Shown: piece after piece, positions 21,546 through 29,987 of the stretch
Layout: the number at the start of each line of letters is the position of its first letter
Numbering within the stretch: the stretch's first letter is position 1
NCBI RefSeq assembly: GCF_028714655.1
Contig: NZ_JAQTLY010000009.1
Coordinates: forward strand, 1 to 64,000
Origin: Sulfurimonas sp.
GTDB taxonomy: Bacteria; Campylobacterota; Campylobacteria; Campylobacterales; Sulfurimonadaceae
DNA length: 64,000 nt
Direction of reading: 5' to 3'
Position numbers and translations under genes: made by a program
The notes under the pieces: generated by a model
Databases searched by the model: none
What the model was told of the DNA's origin: nothing
Seen by the model: only the letters and a program-made list of their open reading frames with translations

Positions 21546-22160
21546 GGTGATTCCTTGTCTATATTAACAGAATAATCTATTCGTTTTTTTGAAAAATGAA
21601 TCTTCAATAAGCGGAGTATAGCTCTCTGTATGTGCAGAAGTATATAAGAGTATTTATTACTTTTAGCTTAAACGGAATAAAAAGAGGTACAAAAACAGAT
21701 TAAAACATTCCTTAAAGGTATTTTAGTGAATTGTGGGCTAAAACGGAATAAATATATCTGTTTTTATAATTGTAATAATCAAAAAAACAGAACAAAGCAG
21801 TCCGTAAATTTAAAATATGTGCTATTGTTTTGGAACAAGCGGAATAAAACAATCCGTTAATACCGCCATATTTTCCGTTAATACCGCCATATTTTCCGTT
21901 AATACCGCCATATTTTCCGTTTTATAATTACAGTTAAATGCCTATATTGAGGGGTTTGCGGCGGTTTTTTTTGTAGAGGCTCTATATTATATTAATAGGA
22001 AGATTAATTACACATCACCTTTATTCTTTTACCTGTAAGGGCTTCGCTCCTTTGTTTTAACAAAATTTCTTTACCGCTACGCTACCAAGAAATTTTGAAC
22101 TTTTTTGTATTGTCCCGCCTAAAGTCGGACAAAAAAGTCTTAATTGAGAGTGGCATACCT
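21546..22160. other. Gene-free candidate replication origin (oriV)
   Basis: No gene is seen in these 615 bases. The region contains three CGGAATAAA boxes (starting 21673, 21744, 21840), an array of 21-bp direct repeats (21854-21921), AT-rich stretches, and two inverted repeats at about 22064-22140 (CAAAATTTCTT/AAGAAATTTTG and ACTTTTTTGT...ACAAAAAAGT). Next to a Rep gene this is the layout of an iteron origin. Confidence 0.65.
21854..21921 (+). repeat. Iteron array, three 21-bp direct repeats
   Basis: Three identical, abutting units begin at 21854, 21875 and 21896. Each starts CCGTTAATACCGCC and ends ATATTTT. A fourth partial unit (CCGTT) follows at 21917. The 21-bp period, two helical turns, is typical of Rep-binding iterons. 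Confidence 0.85.
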
Positions 22161-22192
22161 TAAGCCAAAATTTATTATAATGTTATTATAAT
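22159..22192 (+). promoter_or_regulatory. Regulon operator/promoter 2
   Basis: CTTAAG (22159-22164), 9 bp, then ATTATAAT at 22174-22181 and again at 22185-22192, 11 bp apart. The second copy contains TATAAT and lies 47 bp before the EAL gene. Confidence 0.85.
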
Positions 22193-22238
22193 CGTTCAGA
22201 TTCTTTATTTTTGGAAAATTCATTTCTAGGTTATTAAA

Positions 22239-22988
22239 ATGGAAAATATTTTAGACAGGGCAAATCTTAGTGAAGATATTATACTTAATTATCAACCGAT
22301 AGTAAAATGTTCAGGCGGTTCTTTTGAAATATATAAATACGAAGTGCTGTCGAGACTTCATGTTGATGGCACTATCCATTATCCAAATAGTTTTTTTGAG
22401 GCCTCTAAAAACAAAGGTCTTTATAATACTATCGCTAAACTTATATTTTGCAAAAGCGTTATGATGCTTAAAGAAAATAAATATTTACATTTGTCCGTAA
22501 ATGTTTGTTATTCAAATATTAAAGATTATAAAACAAGAAAATTTATACTTTCTAAGCTTGAGTTACTAAGTAGAGATGTGTGCTCTCGTTTAACATTTGA
22601 AATTTTAGAGACAAATAAAATAAAAGATTTTTCCATGATTATCGAGTTTATCGATGAAGTGAGATTTAGAGGTGCCAAAATAGCTATGGACGATTTTGGC
22701 ACAGAGTACGCAAATTATGATAATCTTCTTAAAATTAATTTTGATTATATAAAAATAGCAGGGGAACTAATAAAAGATATCGTTAAAAGCAAAAAGCATT
22801 TTAATGTTGTGAGATCTTTAATGAATTTATGTCATGAGCTTGAAGCAAAAGTAATAGCAGAATATGTTGAAAACGAGCATATTATGAAAACGCTATGTGA
22901 TATAAATTGCGAGTTTATGCAAGGCTATTTCTTTGGAAAGCCACAACTTGAGCCTGCTAAAATTTTACTTATGGAGAATGCATATTGA
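22239..22988 (+). CDS. EAL-domain protein (c-di-GMP phosphodiesterase)
   Basis: The 249-residue protein is a stand-alone EAL domain. The signature reads YEVLSRL (E35) instead of EALLR. The other catalytic residues are in place: N88 in SVNVC, E121 in FEILE, D151-D152 in MDDFG, K172 in YIKIAG, E208/E211 in IAEYVE and Q228 in MQGYFFGKP. Active hydrolysis of cyclic di-GMP is therefore likely. It heads the first operon of the transfer region under the common operator, so lowering cyclic di-GMP may be coupled to pilus or transfer expression (inference). No sensor domain or membrane segment. Confidence 0.85.
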   Translation: MENILDRANLSEDIILNYQPIVKCSGGSFEIYKYEVLSRLHVDGTIHYPNSFFEASKNKGLYNTIAKLIFCKSVMMLKENKYLHLSVNVCYSNIKDYKTRKFILSKLELLSRDVCSRLTFEILETNKIKDFSMIIEFIDEVRFRGAKIAMDDFGTEYANYDNLLKINFDYIKIAGELIKDIVKSKKHFNVVRSLMNLCHELEAKVIAEYVENEHIMKTLCDINCEFMQGYFFGKPQLEPAKILLMENAY

Positions 22989-23506
22989 AGCCGTATATTA
23001 TAAAATTTAGCGACATTAAAAATTTCATTATTTGGTTTTTAACAAATAGCTATAAAACAAAAAATGTTGAATGTGATATAAAAAATGGTTCGACCCATTT
23101 TTTATTTAAGAGTGATGTTTATGAGGGAAGCGGGTATAAATTTAGCAAAGAATGGGGATATGCGGCAAGGTATTTGATACCTGCGATATTTTTATTATTA
23201 CTATTTCCATTTTTTGAAGGAGGTCTACTAAAATATGTATTATCACTTGTTTTAGGCGGTCTTTTAGCGTTTGGCTTATTATTAAAAGAGCCACAAAATA
23301 GATATGTTTTACTTATTGCGGCTGTGATAATAGGCGGGGGTTGTTTTTTCTTTTTTGAATATCTTAGCAAAGATTCTTTCTTTTTGCTTGTGCCACAAAA
23401 ATTTTTATTTTTCTTTGTGGTAATAAGGGTTTATTATGATTTCAAAGAAAATAAAAATAAAAATCTTTGCTATTTGCCTGAAAGACGAATCTTTTTTTAT
23501 GCGTAA
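22985..23506 (+). CDS. Membrane protein, 173 aa, TTG start
   Basis: The start is TTG overlapping the EAL stop (TTGA); no later Met is available. A soluble 55-residue N-terminus is followed by three or four hydrophobic segments between residues 57 and 150. The family is not recognised. Its stop overlaps the start of the transglycosylase gene, so the three genes are coupled. Confidence 0.6.
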   Translation: MKPYIIKFSDIKNFIIWFLTNSYKTKNVECDIKNGSTHFLFKSDVYEGSGYKFSKEWGYAARYLIPAIFLLLLFPFFEGGLLKYVLSLVLGGLLAFGLLLKEPQNRYVLLIAAVIIGGGCFFFFEYLSKDSFFLLVPQKFLFFFVVIRVYYDFKENKNKNLCYLPERRIFFYA

Positions 23507-24011
23507 TCTTTTTCTTTTTCTGTTTTTCTCTTTTTCTCTTTTTGGCTTTGAAAATAAGAGGTGTTCGCTGAAAGAGCCTGTAGTGCTTGCTGTTCTTGAA
23601 GCAGAGTCACATCCGAAAAAAGAACTTGGGTACCAATATCTTATTTCATTTAATAATAAAGAAGAGGCAAGGCTTGTAAAAAAATATTTACCGAAATATT
23701 TTATTGATTCCCGCACTATGGATTGTGAAAATATAGAGACTTGCGCATTGCTTACAAAAAAACTTTTTGAATCGGGGTTTTATAATTTGGATCTCGGGGC
23801 GTTCCAAATTAATTCATACCATCATAAATACCCGATTGAGGATTATTTTAATTATGAAAAAAGTTACAAGACTGCATGTGGCTATCTTGAAAAAATGATT
23901 GGCAAATATGGATACAACTGGTTTGCGATAGCTAGTTACAATTCGCAGAGCGTTTTAAACAATGTTAAATATCAGCATAAATTGATAGATAACTATTTTG
24001 AAAAGCGTTAA
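23499..24011 (+). CDS. Exported lytic transglycosylase-like protein
   Basis: Start taken at ATG 23499, which overlaps the previous stop and begins a signal peptide (MRNLFLFLFFSFSLFGFEN). The mature part shows an SLT-like layout: VLAVLEAESHP with the candidate catalytic Glu (about residue 35), a later YNLDLGAFQINSYHH motif (G-x-x-Q-I-N), and NWFAIASYNSQS near the C-terminus (A-x-x-x-YN). These are the three conserved boxes of VirB1-type transglycosylases, which open peptidoglycan for secretion or conjugation machinery. Confidence 0.75.
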   Translation: MRNLFLFLFFSFSLFGFENKRCSLKEPVVLAVLEAESHPKKELGYQYLISFNNKEEARLVKKYLPKYFIDSRTMDCENIETCALLTKKLFESGFYNLDLGAFQINSYHHKYPIEDYFNYEKSYKTACGYLEKMIGKYGYNWFAIASYNSQSVLNNVKYQHKLIDNYFEKR

Positions 24012-24029
24012 AAGATAAAGAGGTGTTAT

Positions 24030-24275
24030 ATGGCGAAAAAACTTTATGAGACGGATGTCGAACTTTTAAATTCTCAATCCGAATATAAAAATTCTTTTAT
24101 TTTTTATGTTATGGGTAATAGTGCGCTAAGTCTTTTTTTTAAAATCCTAGGCACATATATTTTAAGTATGATTATGGCTGCTTTTGAGCTGTTTGACGGT
24201 TATGCGTTTTTTATATCGTATGTCTGTGTTGAAATAATTTTTTATAATTTGGACGGAAAGAGATTGATGCCGTGA
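24030..24275 (+). CDS. Small two-helix membrane protein
   Basis: An 81-residue protein with a polar N-terminus and two hydrophobic segments (about 27-50 and 55-72). The size and layout recall small inner-membrane components of type IV secretion systems (VirB3/IcmT class), but no sequence motif supports that. AAAGAGGTG lies before the ATG. It is the last gene before the next operator-bearing intergenic region. Confidence 0.5.
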   Translation: MAKKLYETDVELLNSQSEYKNSFIFYVMGNSALSLFFKILGTYILSMIMAAFELFDGYAFFISYVCVEIIFYNLDGKRLMP

Positions 24276-24331
24276 AGGTTCTTAAAAAGATACTTTCCCG
24301 CCTCTTGCTTTTCTTCAAGAAGCGTTGCTTG

Positions 24332-24365
24332 CTTAAGCCAAAATTTATTATAGTTTTATTATAAT
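24332..24365 (+). promoter_or_regulatory. Regulon operator/promoter 3
   Basis: CTTAAG at 24332, then ATTATAGT (24347-24354) and ATTATAAT (24358-24365), 34 bp before the DsbC-like gene. The hairpin-forming CTTCAAGAAGCGTTGCTTG precedes it, as in other copies. Confidence 0.85.
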
Positions 24366-24398
24366 AAATTAACTATTTTTACAAAAAAGAGCAGGGCA

Positions 24399-25247
24399 AT
24401 GAAAAAAATCTTACTACTCGCATCTCTTCTTGGCAACTTGCTTACAGCGGAAGATATTTTACATACAAATAAAGATATCGAAAATAAAGTCGTCTCGTTT
24501 ATTGAGTCTGATATACCGGACAAAAATTCCGTTATTAGCGTAAAGGCGGCGGGAAGCTTTCTTATTGCTGACGGCTGGTACGGTGTTTCTACCGTTATTG
24601 AAAAAGTCGGGGGAGAGATTCGAGATGTTTTTTTGAGCAACGGTAAGTATATGGCTCAAAATATTGTAAATATTGAGAATGGCAAGGATTACGGTCTTGC
24701 TGCAAAAGAGTTCTTAAGCAAAAAGCTTGATAATAGCTTTTATAGTAAAGAGAATTTGATTTATGGCAAAGCGGATGCTAAAAATCGCATCGTTGTTTTT
24801 AGTAACCCGCTTTGCCCGCACTGTTTAAACTACATAGAAGAGTTGAAGAAATATATTAGCCATTATAGTTCTCTTGATGTTTGTGTGTATTACTATCCTA
24901 CCCCGCTTAATATTTTCCCATCAGGCGATGGTCTTATTAAAGAGGCTGAACGCGCGAAGATTGTTCTCAGAGATAAAGAGGCTGATTGGAAACTCTATCA
25001 TGCTTTATTTACCGACATAAAGCTTTACGAGCTTGCAAGCGGCGGGAAGATAGATGTTGTTATAAAAAAGGTATTCGGCTCTTTTGACGCTGAGGCGGGA
25101 CAAAAAGAAGCAGAGGCAGTTTTGGCTACAAATAATTTAAAAATAGAAGCTCTTGAGGTTAAGGGAACGCCGAGTGTTTATATCAACGGCGTTGCAGATA
25201 TTGGATTTAAAAAAGTTTTTAAACTACATGAAGAGCAAGGCAGATGA
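24399..25247 (+). CDS. DsbC/TrbB-like periplasmic thiol oxidoreductase
   Basis: Signal peptide (MKKILLLASLLGNLLTAEDI), then an N-terminal region of about 100 residues like the DsbC dimerisation part, then a thioredoxin fold with the active-site C139-P-H-C142 in NPLCPHC and the cis-Pro loop VKGTPSVY (about 254-261). It should form or isomerise disulfides in exported transfer proteins, several of which here have paired cysteines. IncI plasmids carry a comparable gene, trbB. The next gene overlaps (ATGAG). Confidence 0.85.
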   Translation: MKKILLLASLLGNLLTAEDILHTNKDIENKVVSFIESDIPDKNSVISVKAAGSFLIADGWYGVSTVIEKVGGEIRDVFLSNGKYMAQNIVNIENGKDYGLAAKEFLSKKLDNSFYSKENLIYGKADAKNRIVVFSNPLCPHCLNYIEELKKYISHYSSLDVCVYYYPTPLNIFPSGDGLIKEAERAKIVLRDKEADWKLYHALFTDIKLYELASGGKIDVVIKKVFGSFDAEAGQKEAEAVLATNNLKIEALEVKGTPSVYINGVADIGFKKVFKLHEEQGR

Positions 25248-25963
25248 GAAAGTTTTTACTTTTTGCCTTGCTTGTTTCGGCGATAAATGCTGCCGAAGAC
25301 AATAAGGATTTAGTGGCTAATCATGATATGCTTGAGATATCAAAAAATTTTCAACGAACCTATCAGGTTCATAAAATGTTCGGGGATAGCAGAAGGACTC
25401 TAGGGCGGCTGAATAATATTGATTTCTCTATGAAGCCGCTTACTTCACCTATAAAACCTTTTGACACGATTAAAACGCATTATGCTTATCCTCTTAAAAT
25501 TTTTCTTCCTGCGGGAGCTACTGTCACAAGCGCTAAAATTAAAAACAGTGCCGTTGCGCCTGTTTTTTCTCAAAATGTAATTACGGTTGAGACAAGTGAA
25601 GATTTTGAGAGCGGACTTTTGGATATCATCTATATTCAAGGTTTTAATACAAGTGCAGCATCTTATATTTCTATTAAATTAGATGCTTATGTCTCAGATG
25701 TGGTTGGCGCAAATGAGCGGCTTTATACGCAGGTTGAATATTATGAGCCGAAGAAGCTGCAAAATAGTGAGATCATAGCCGCTCTCTCGGCTGATAAATA
25801 TAATAATGAGCATACACAAATTACCTATATGGGGATTACTTACGATATTTTCTTGGTAAGTATTGTAAAAGATTCAAAAGTTATATCTCAACTTAAAGAT
25901 AATAAGTATATCAATGCCGCAGTTATGCACGGCGGGCAACTTTATAACTATTATGTGAAGTAG
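25244..25963 (+). CDS. Exported transfer protein, VirB9/TraK-like possibility
   Basis: A short signal peptide (MRKFLLFALLVSAINAAED) precedes a 220-residue periplasmic body. The central part (HYAYPLKIFLPAGATVTSAK ... VITVETSEDFESGLLDIIY) is a run of beta strands resembling the N-terminal domain of VirB9/TraK-type core-complex proteins, in which Y-x-YPL-x-IFLP is followed by a transfer-complex beta sandwich. It is coupled to the DsbC-like gene. Assignment to a core-complex subunit is tentative. Confidence 0.45.
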   Translation: MRKFLLFALLVSAINAAEDNKDLVANHDMLEISKNFQRTYQVHKMFGDSRRTLGRLNNIDFSMKPLTSPIKPFDTIKTHYAYPLKIFLPAGATVTSAKIKNSAVAPVFSQNVITVETSEDFESGLLDIIYIQGFNTSAASYISIKLDAYVSDVVGANERLYTQVEYYEPKKLQNSEIIAALSADKYNNEHTQITYMGITYDIFLVSIVKDSKVISQLKDNKYINAAVMHGGQLYNYYVK

Positions 25964-26029
25964 GTGTTCTCTATCTTTCCCTACGGGGTGATTGATTCGC
26001 CGTCTACATCCCAATCGGGATGTTCCCTG

Positions 26030-26063
26030 CTTAAGCCCAAATTTATTATAGTTTTATTATAAT
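26030..26063 (+). promoter_or_regulatory. Regulon operator/promoter 4
   Basis: CTTAAG at 26030, ATTATAGT at 26045-26052 and ATTATAAT at 26056-26063, 22 bp before the next gene. A small ATCCC-N4-GGGAT hairpin lies just upstream, at about 26009-26022. Confidence 0.85.
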
Positions 26064-26084
26064 TTATAAAACAGAAGGGGATTT

Positions 26085-26309
26085 ATGTCTAACTTTTCAT
26101 TTTTCATTATTGTGTCGGTTTTGATACTTTTTGGCGGGTGCGCTAAAGAGGTTATTCCGACCTCTGTTAAACCAATCGTGGAAAAAGAGAAGCCAAAGCG
26201 TGAGATTACCGAAGCTTTTGGTAAAAAGTTCGGTTTTAATGCCAAAGAAGATGCCCGAGAGCGGGAGCTTTTTGAGTATGGATATAATTTTTTTAAAAAG
26301 GAAAAGTAG
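26085..26309 (+). CDS. Small lipoprotein
   Basis: A lipoprotein signal (SVLILFGGC, Cys about residue 19) is followed by a short mature part rich in Pro/Lys and a charged helix. The size and position are those of the small VirB7/DotD-type lipoproteins of secretion core complexes, but no motif confirms that. The gene following starts directly after its stop. Confidence 0.6.
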   Translation: MSNFSFFIIVSVLILFGGCAKEVIPTSVKPIVEKEKPKREITEAFGKKFGFNAKEDARERELFEYGYNFFKKEK

Positions 26310-28019
26310 ATGAACAAAGTAAGCAATGGATTTGAGACAGAGAACGAGCTTGAAGAGAGTGGCTTTAGTGATAATGCGATAAGCGATGATGATGTTTATG
26401 ATATGGACGAAGACGACGAGGAAGAGTTTGAACCCGAAATCGCGGTAGCGGCTATGAGTATTGTTGTAGAGAGAACTAAAAAGAATAACGATGTCGGCTC
26501 TTTTGGTTCCACTAATGTTCAAGTAGTGGATTTTCCTACTTTTTTTGAGATAAATAAAGATATATTTGAGCCTGATAATCTTGCCTTGTCTCTTTGTGAT
26601 AAAGAGGGAAGAGTTGAGTTTGACCTTGATAATGAAGATCCGCTTATGGTGGCAGATAAGGTTAAGGAGATGTATTATTCGTCTCAAATTAAGGCTCAAA
26701 TCTGCGATTATGTGAGTAGTGAGAAGTTTGAGACGGTTGAGTTTACTGATCTAAAAATTTTAGTGGGCGAAGATAAAGAGGCTTATCTTCTTAATATGAT
26801 TGAAAAGCTAATCCGTAATCAAAGTTTAAAATCAAAACGGGAGTTTTTAGAAAAACTCTACAAGCTCCGTCCCGTAAAGGTTCTTATTGAAGAGGCTTTA
26901 ACGGCAGAGATGGCGATTGATCACATGAGGGAGTTTAAGGGAAAAGTTAAAGGGCTTATCCAAGAATGGGAGAGTCGTGTTAAAGAGAAAATTCAATATG
27001 ACATGACACATATTAAATCGCTTCGTGATTCAAAAGTGGATGATAGAGAGATTAGAAAACTCCAACAAGAAAATTTTGAGATTGAAGATAAGTATGAAAT
27101 TCAAATTAAAAAGTTAGAGGAGCAACTTTCAGAGCAAAAACAGATGTATTTTGCTTTTGTATCTAGCGTTAATGAAATTATTGACGAGCAGGCAGAAGAT
27201 AACTCTCCTGATGCGCTCCTTGCGCTTATTTCTAGGCGACTTGAGCAGAGTGCGAGCGAAGACATTACTGATGTTTCAGATGAAGAACTTAAAAAAGAAA
27301 TTGAAGCACTCAAAGAAGAAATTGAGATGCTTCGTGATACGAGCGAGGATATTGAAAATAGATTACAAGAGGCTTTGGATAACAACAAAGTCCTCGTTGT
27401 GAAAATTGAAGATCTCGAAAAAGAGAATAGAGAGCTTAAAAAAGAGATTGAGATATCAAATTCTAGTGCAACTACTCCTATCACTGCGGCGGTACAAAAA
27501 AACTCTTCTGAAGATGAAGAGAGCCAAGAGCCTGAGGGCGAAGAGGCGGAAAAGCCTAAGAAGAACTCTAAAATGAAAAACATTATTGTCGGTACGGTTT
27601 CCGTAATCGGAGCAATTGCGGTTTTAGTCGGATTTTTAGCATGGTTTGTGGGCGGGGATACCCCGCCGCAAAAAGCCAACTATGCAGCTCATGTGGATAA
27701 AAAAGAGCAAACCGTGGTGCCTTCTACTGTTGTGCCAACACCTGCACCCGCAACTGTTGGGATACCTGAGCCAGTCACAAACCCTGCGGAAGTTCGCATA
27801 GCTCCAAGTTATGATTTTGAAGCAAAACTTAGTGAGATGGATTTTACTAAACAAAAATTTGATATCTATACTGCCGATTTAAGTAAAATCAGAGTCAATG
27901 GACGGGATTTTTTCGCAAATGATATAATAAATGGGTATAGATTTATTAAAGCGACCATGGCAGGAAAAATGCTTTTCATTAAAGATAATAAAGAACCGTT
28001 TTGGGTTGAGATGAAGTGA
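26310..28019 (+). CDS. Large acidic coiled-coil protein with C-terminal membrane anchor
   Basis: 569 residues. The first 60 are strongly acidic, residues about 220-385 are charged heptad-type coiled coil, a single hydrophobic span lies at about 422-445 (NIIVGTVSVIGAIAVLVGFL), followed by a Pro-rich linker and a compact C-terminal domain. The topology is a big cytoplasmic part and a small periplasmic part. An acidic cytoplasmic head with one span would fit a scaffold or substrate-docking subunit of the transfer machine (inference). No known family. Confidence 0.6.
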   Translation: MNKVSNGFETENELEESGFSDNAISDDDVYDMDEDDEEEFEPEIAVAAMSIVVERTKKNNDVGSFGSTNVQVVDFPTFFEINKDIFEPDNLALSLCDKEGRVEFDLDNEDPLMVADKVKEMYYSSQIKAQICDYVSSEKFETVEFTDLKILVGEDKEAYLLNMIEKLIRNQSLKSKREFLEKLYKLRPVKVLIEEALTAEMAIDHMREFKGKVKGLIQEWESRVKEKIQYDMTHIKSLRDSKVDDREIRKLQQENFEIEDKYEIQIKKLEEQLSEQKQMYFAFVSSVNEIIDEQAEDNSPDALLALISRRLEQSASEDITDVSDEELKKEIEALKEEIEMLRDTSEDIENRLQEALDNNKVLVVKIEDLEKENRELKKEIEISNSSATTPITAAVQKNSSEDEESQEPEGEEAEKPKKNSKMKNIIVGTVSVIGAIAVLVGFLAWFVGGDTPPQKANYAAHVDKKEQTVVPSTVVPTPAPATVGIPEPVTNPAEVRIAPSYDFEAKLSEMDFTKQKFDIYTADLSKIRVNGRDFFANDIINGYRFIKATMAGKMLFIKDNKEPFWVEMK

Positions 28020-29008
28020 TGAGAAGAGAACTCTTTTTCCTACTTCTTTGTGGGCTTAGTCTACATGCCGCAATTGGCGGTCAAGAAACCCCAGGTGTTG
28101 ATTATAAACTTCAAGTCGGTTTAGGCAATGAAAATAAGGCGAGTGGGGTGGTTGATAAAAACAGCTCTGTTAATTTGCCAAGAAGTATTCAGATTCCTAA
28201 AAATACCGTTAATGAGGTCAAAAAACCCGAGACGGATTTTACGGATGCTTTTATTTTATATCAGATACAAAATGCAAATCGCCGCCCCCAAACTAAGCCA
28301 TCGGCAGATGGGGATTTAATGGCTCTTCCTACAAGGTATGAAAAAGAGCTTGTAGCATACAACAAAGCGACAGCGAGTGCGAATGCAGGGGTGGGCGGTG
28401 CAGTGAAAGCCAAAGAGAGTAGGTTGCTTTTTATGCGCTGCGAAACGGCACAAGATTACAAGATAAATACAGATACAACTCTTAAGATGTTTTGTAAAGA
28501 TTTGAAATCTCCTGATATGAGATATAGACTTAATGCTTCACTTCAGATTAAAAATAGGGATTTAGTTTCTACTCCCTATCTTATTGAGTTTGAGAGTGGA
28601 GAGATATACTCCGTTGAGCAAGATAAGAGCCGCTTGTTTAATGCGACGAATGGGAGCCTTAATCTGGCGACTTATGTAAATAAAAGAGCTTTAGACAAGA
28701 CGGAGCAGGGTATGGCTACGGCGTTGGCTACAGATGCCCCTGCTTTAGCCAAAGACTATCTGGCGCAGAAGAACAAGGCTGATCAGGAGCTTGTTCAAAG
28801 CAACAACGGTTTAAATTCTACGATAACGCAATCAACAAAAAATCCTAAGCCGGAAGCGGGGGATTACGGGATTGCGCTTTTAGTTTCTGTGCTAAGCGGC
28901 GGGTTAAAGAGTGGGGTAGATCAACTCTACTTAGATTTGGGCTACATCTATTATATTCCTCGTGATACCGTTATTGAAGCGGAAATTGTTATAAAGGTTG
29001 GGGAATGA
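28019..29008 (+). CDS. Exported protein of the transfer operon, 329 aa
   Basis: ATG 28019 (overlapping the previous stop as TGATG) begins a signal peptide (MRRELFFLLLCGLSLHAAIG). The mature protein is rich in Asn/Gln/Lys, contains a Cys pair (RCETAQ and KMFCKD, about 135-160) and a beta-rich part ending in YYIPRDTVIEAEIVIKV. Terminal beta strands of this type occur in secretion-channel core proteins (DotH/VirB9 or VirB10 class), but the match is not firm. The next gene overlaps by 4 bp. Confidence 0.5.
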   Translation: MRRELFFLLLCGLSLHAAIGGQETPGVDYKLQVGLGNENKASGVVDKNSSVNLPRSIQIPKNTVNEVKKPETDFTDAFILYQIQNANRRPQTKPSADGDLMALPTRYEKELVAYNKATASANAGVGGAVKAKESRLLFMRCETAQDYKINTDTTLKMFCKDLKSPDMRYRLNASLQIKNRDLVSTPYLIEFESGEIYSVEQDKSRLFNATNGSLNLATYVNKRALDKTEQGMATALATDAPALAKDYLAQKNKADQELVQSNNGLNSTITQSTKNPKPEAGDYGIALLVSVLSGGLKSGVDQLYLDLGYIYYIPRDTVIEAEIVIKVGE

Positions 29009-29739
29009 AAAAAATTAAAAGTTTTATTTTTTTAGTGCTTCTTGCGGGAGTTTTTGCGGGATGTTCTTCAAAAACTCAAATTGCGCCAAACGGCGAAGAT
29101 TATGAGGTTTCACATATAGAGACTGAATTTAGAGAAAAGAAAGAGTTAAATGCAAAAATTAAAGCAGCATATAGCAGCGGTCATGGTGCCGGATATGCTG
29201 AAGCTAAAGCGGAATTTGAAAAAATAATTCCGTATATTGAAGCTATTCGTGCTTCTGCGGAGCTTAAGAACAGCGGCGGGCTTTGTTTGCCGCCGCTGTT
29301 CTTGGATAAAAGCAACCCTTCTAGGGTTGCGGTTGTGGTTGGAGAGGCGCATGTTTGTCAAAATTTCACAGTGGATAATGTTCTTGCCGCCGTGAAGAGC
29401 GGCATCCCCGGAATGCCGCAGAGCAAGGGCGCCTCTGCTGTGACGGGAACCGATAGGGTTTCCGGCGGCGTAAGCAGTATCTCTTTAGCGGGGGTTGACG
29501 CTAAAGATTTTTTTATTGAGTCTGTGGGAAAAGTGGAGCAGCGGGTTAAGGCGAATATAGCGGATACTTTTACAAATAGAGAGATTCTTAGAAATTCCAA
29601 TTTTAAATATTCAAAGAGTGAAGTCGGCGATAATAACGAGCTTGCTATCGAGTTTGAGAGTGAGGTGGTTATGAGAGATTTTTGTTCACGGTATTCAATC
29701 TGTAAAAATTCACAAAGTGGGGCGGGGGCAACAAAATGA
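29005..29739 (+). CDS. Lipoprotein, possibly DotC/TraI-like
   Basis: Lipobox VFAGC (Cys about residue 20) in MKKIKSFIFLVLLAGVFAGC. The mature part opens with a helix containing YSSGHGAGYAEA, followed by a G-LCLPPLFLDKS stretch and VVVGEAHVCQNFTVDNVL. In DotC/TraI lipoproteins an alpha-helical G-x-G-x-x-x-A region is likewise followed by a conserved LPP segment, so a DotC-like role is possible. The four cysteines could form disulfides. Coupled to neighbours by ATGA overlaps. Confidence 0.5.
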   Translation: MKKIKSFIFLVLLAGVFAGCSSKTQIAPNGEDYEVSHIETEFREKKELNAKIKAAYSSGHGAGYAEAKAEFEKIIPYIEAIRASAELKNSGGLCLPPLFLDKSNPSRVAVVVGEAHVCQNFTVDNVLAAVKSGIPGMPQSKGASAVTGTDRVSGGVSSISLAGVDAKDFFIESVGKVEQRVKANIADTFTNREILRNSNFKYSKSEVGDNNELAIEFESEVVMRDFCSRYSICKNSQSGAGATK

Positions 29740-29987
29740 GAGATAAAATTATGAAAAATGTTCAAGACAAAAGGGACTCTTTGCAAAAAGAGATCTCGCT
29801 TATAAAAAGCGATGATAAATACAAGCTCTATCCCGAGAGCCAAGAGCTTGTTGGATGTGCAGAGATAATTCTCTACATGAACGATGATGTGTTTTTATTG
29901 TCTCATAGCGATAAAGAGCTTAAAAGAATAGAGATTGTGCTTGAAAAAGCAAGTGACCTTCTTGTTGAACTAAAGAGTGTTGCATGA
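29736..29987 (+). CDS. Small acidic helical protein
   Basis: This 83-residue cytosolic protein is mostly helical and charged, with a single Cys. It overlaps the genes on both sides (ATGA), so it is a true operon member. Possibly a small chaperone or assembly factor of the transfer apparatus; no motif is visible. Confidence 0.55.
   Translation: MRDKIMKNVQDKRDSLQKEISLIKSDDKYKLYPESQELVGCAEIILYMNDDVFLLSHSDKELKRIEIVLEKASDLLVELKSVA

Noticed and set aside
21854..21921. Short direct repeats as a CRISPR array
   Set aside because: The units abut with no spacers, are only 21 bp long, lie beside a replication gene, and no cas gene is present. They are iterons.
26097..27679. Long minus-strand ORFs (200 and 192 aa) opposite the coiled-coil gene
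   Set aside because: They lie antisense to a well-supported gene with coupled neighbours, have low-complexity Ser/Leu/Phe composition typical of the reverse of Glu/Lys-rich genes, and show no ribosome binding site.
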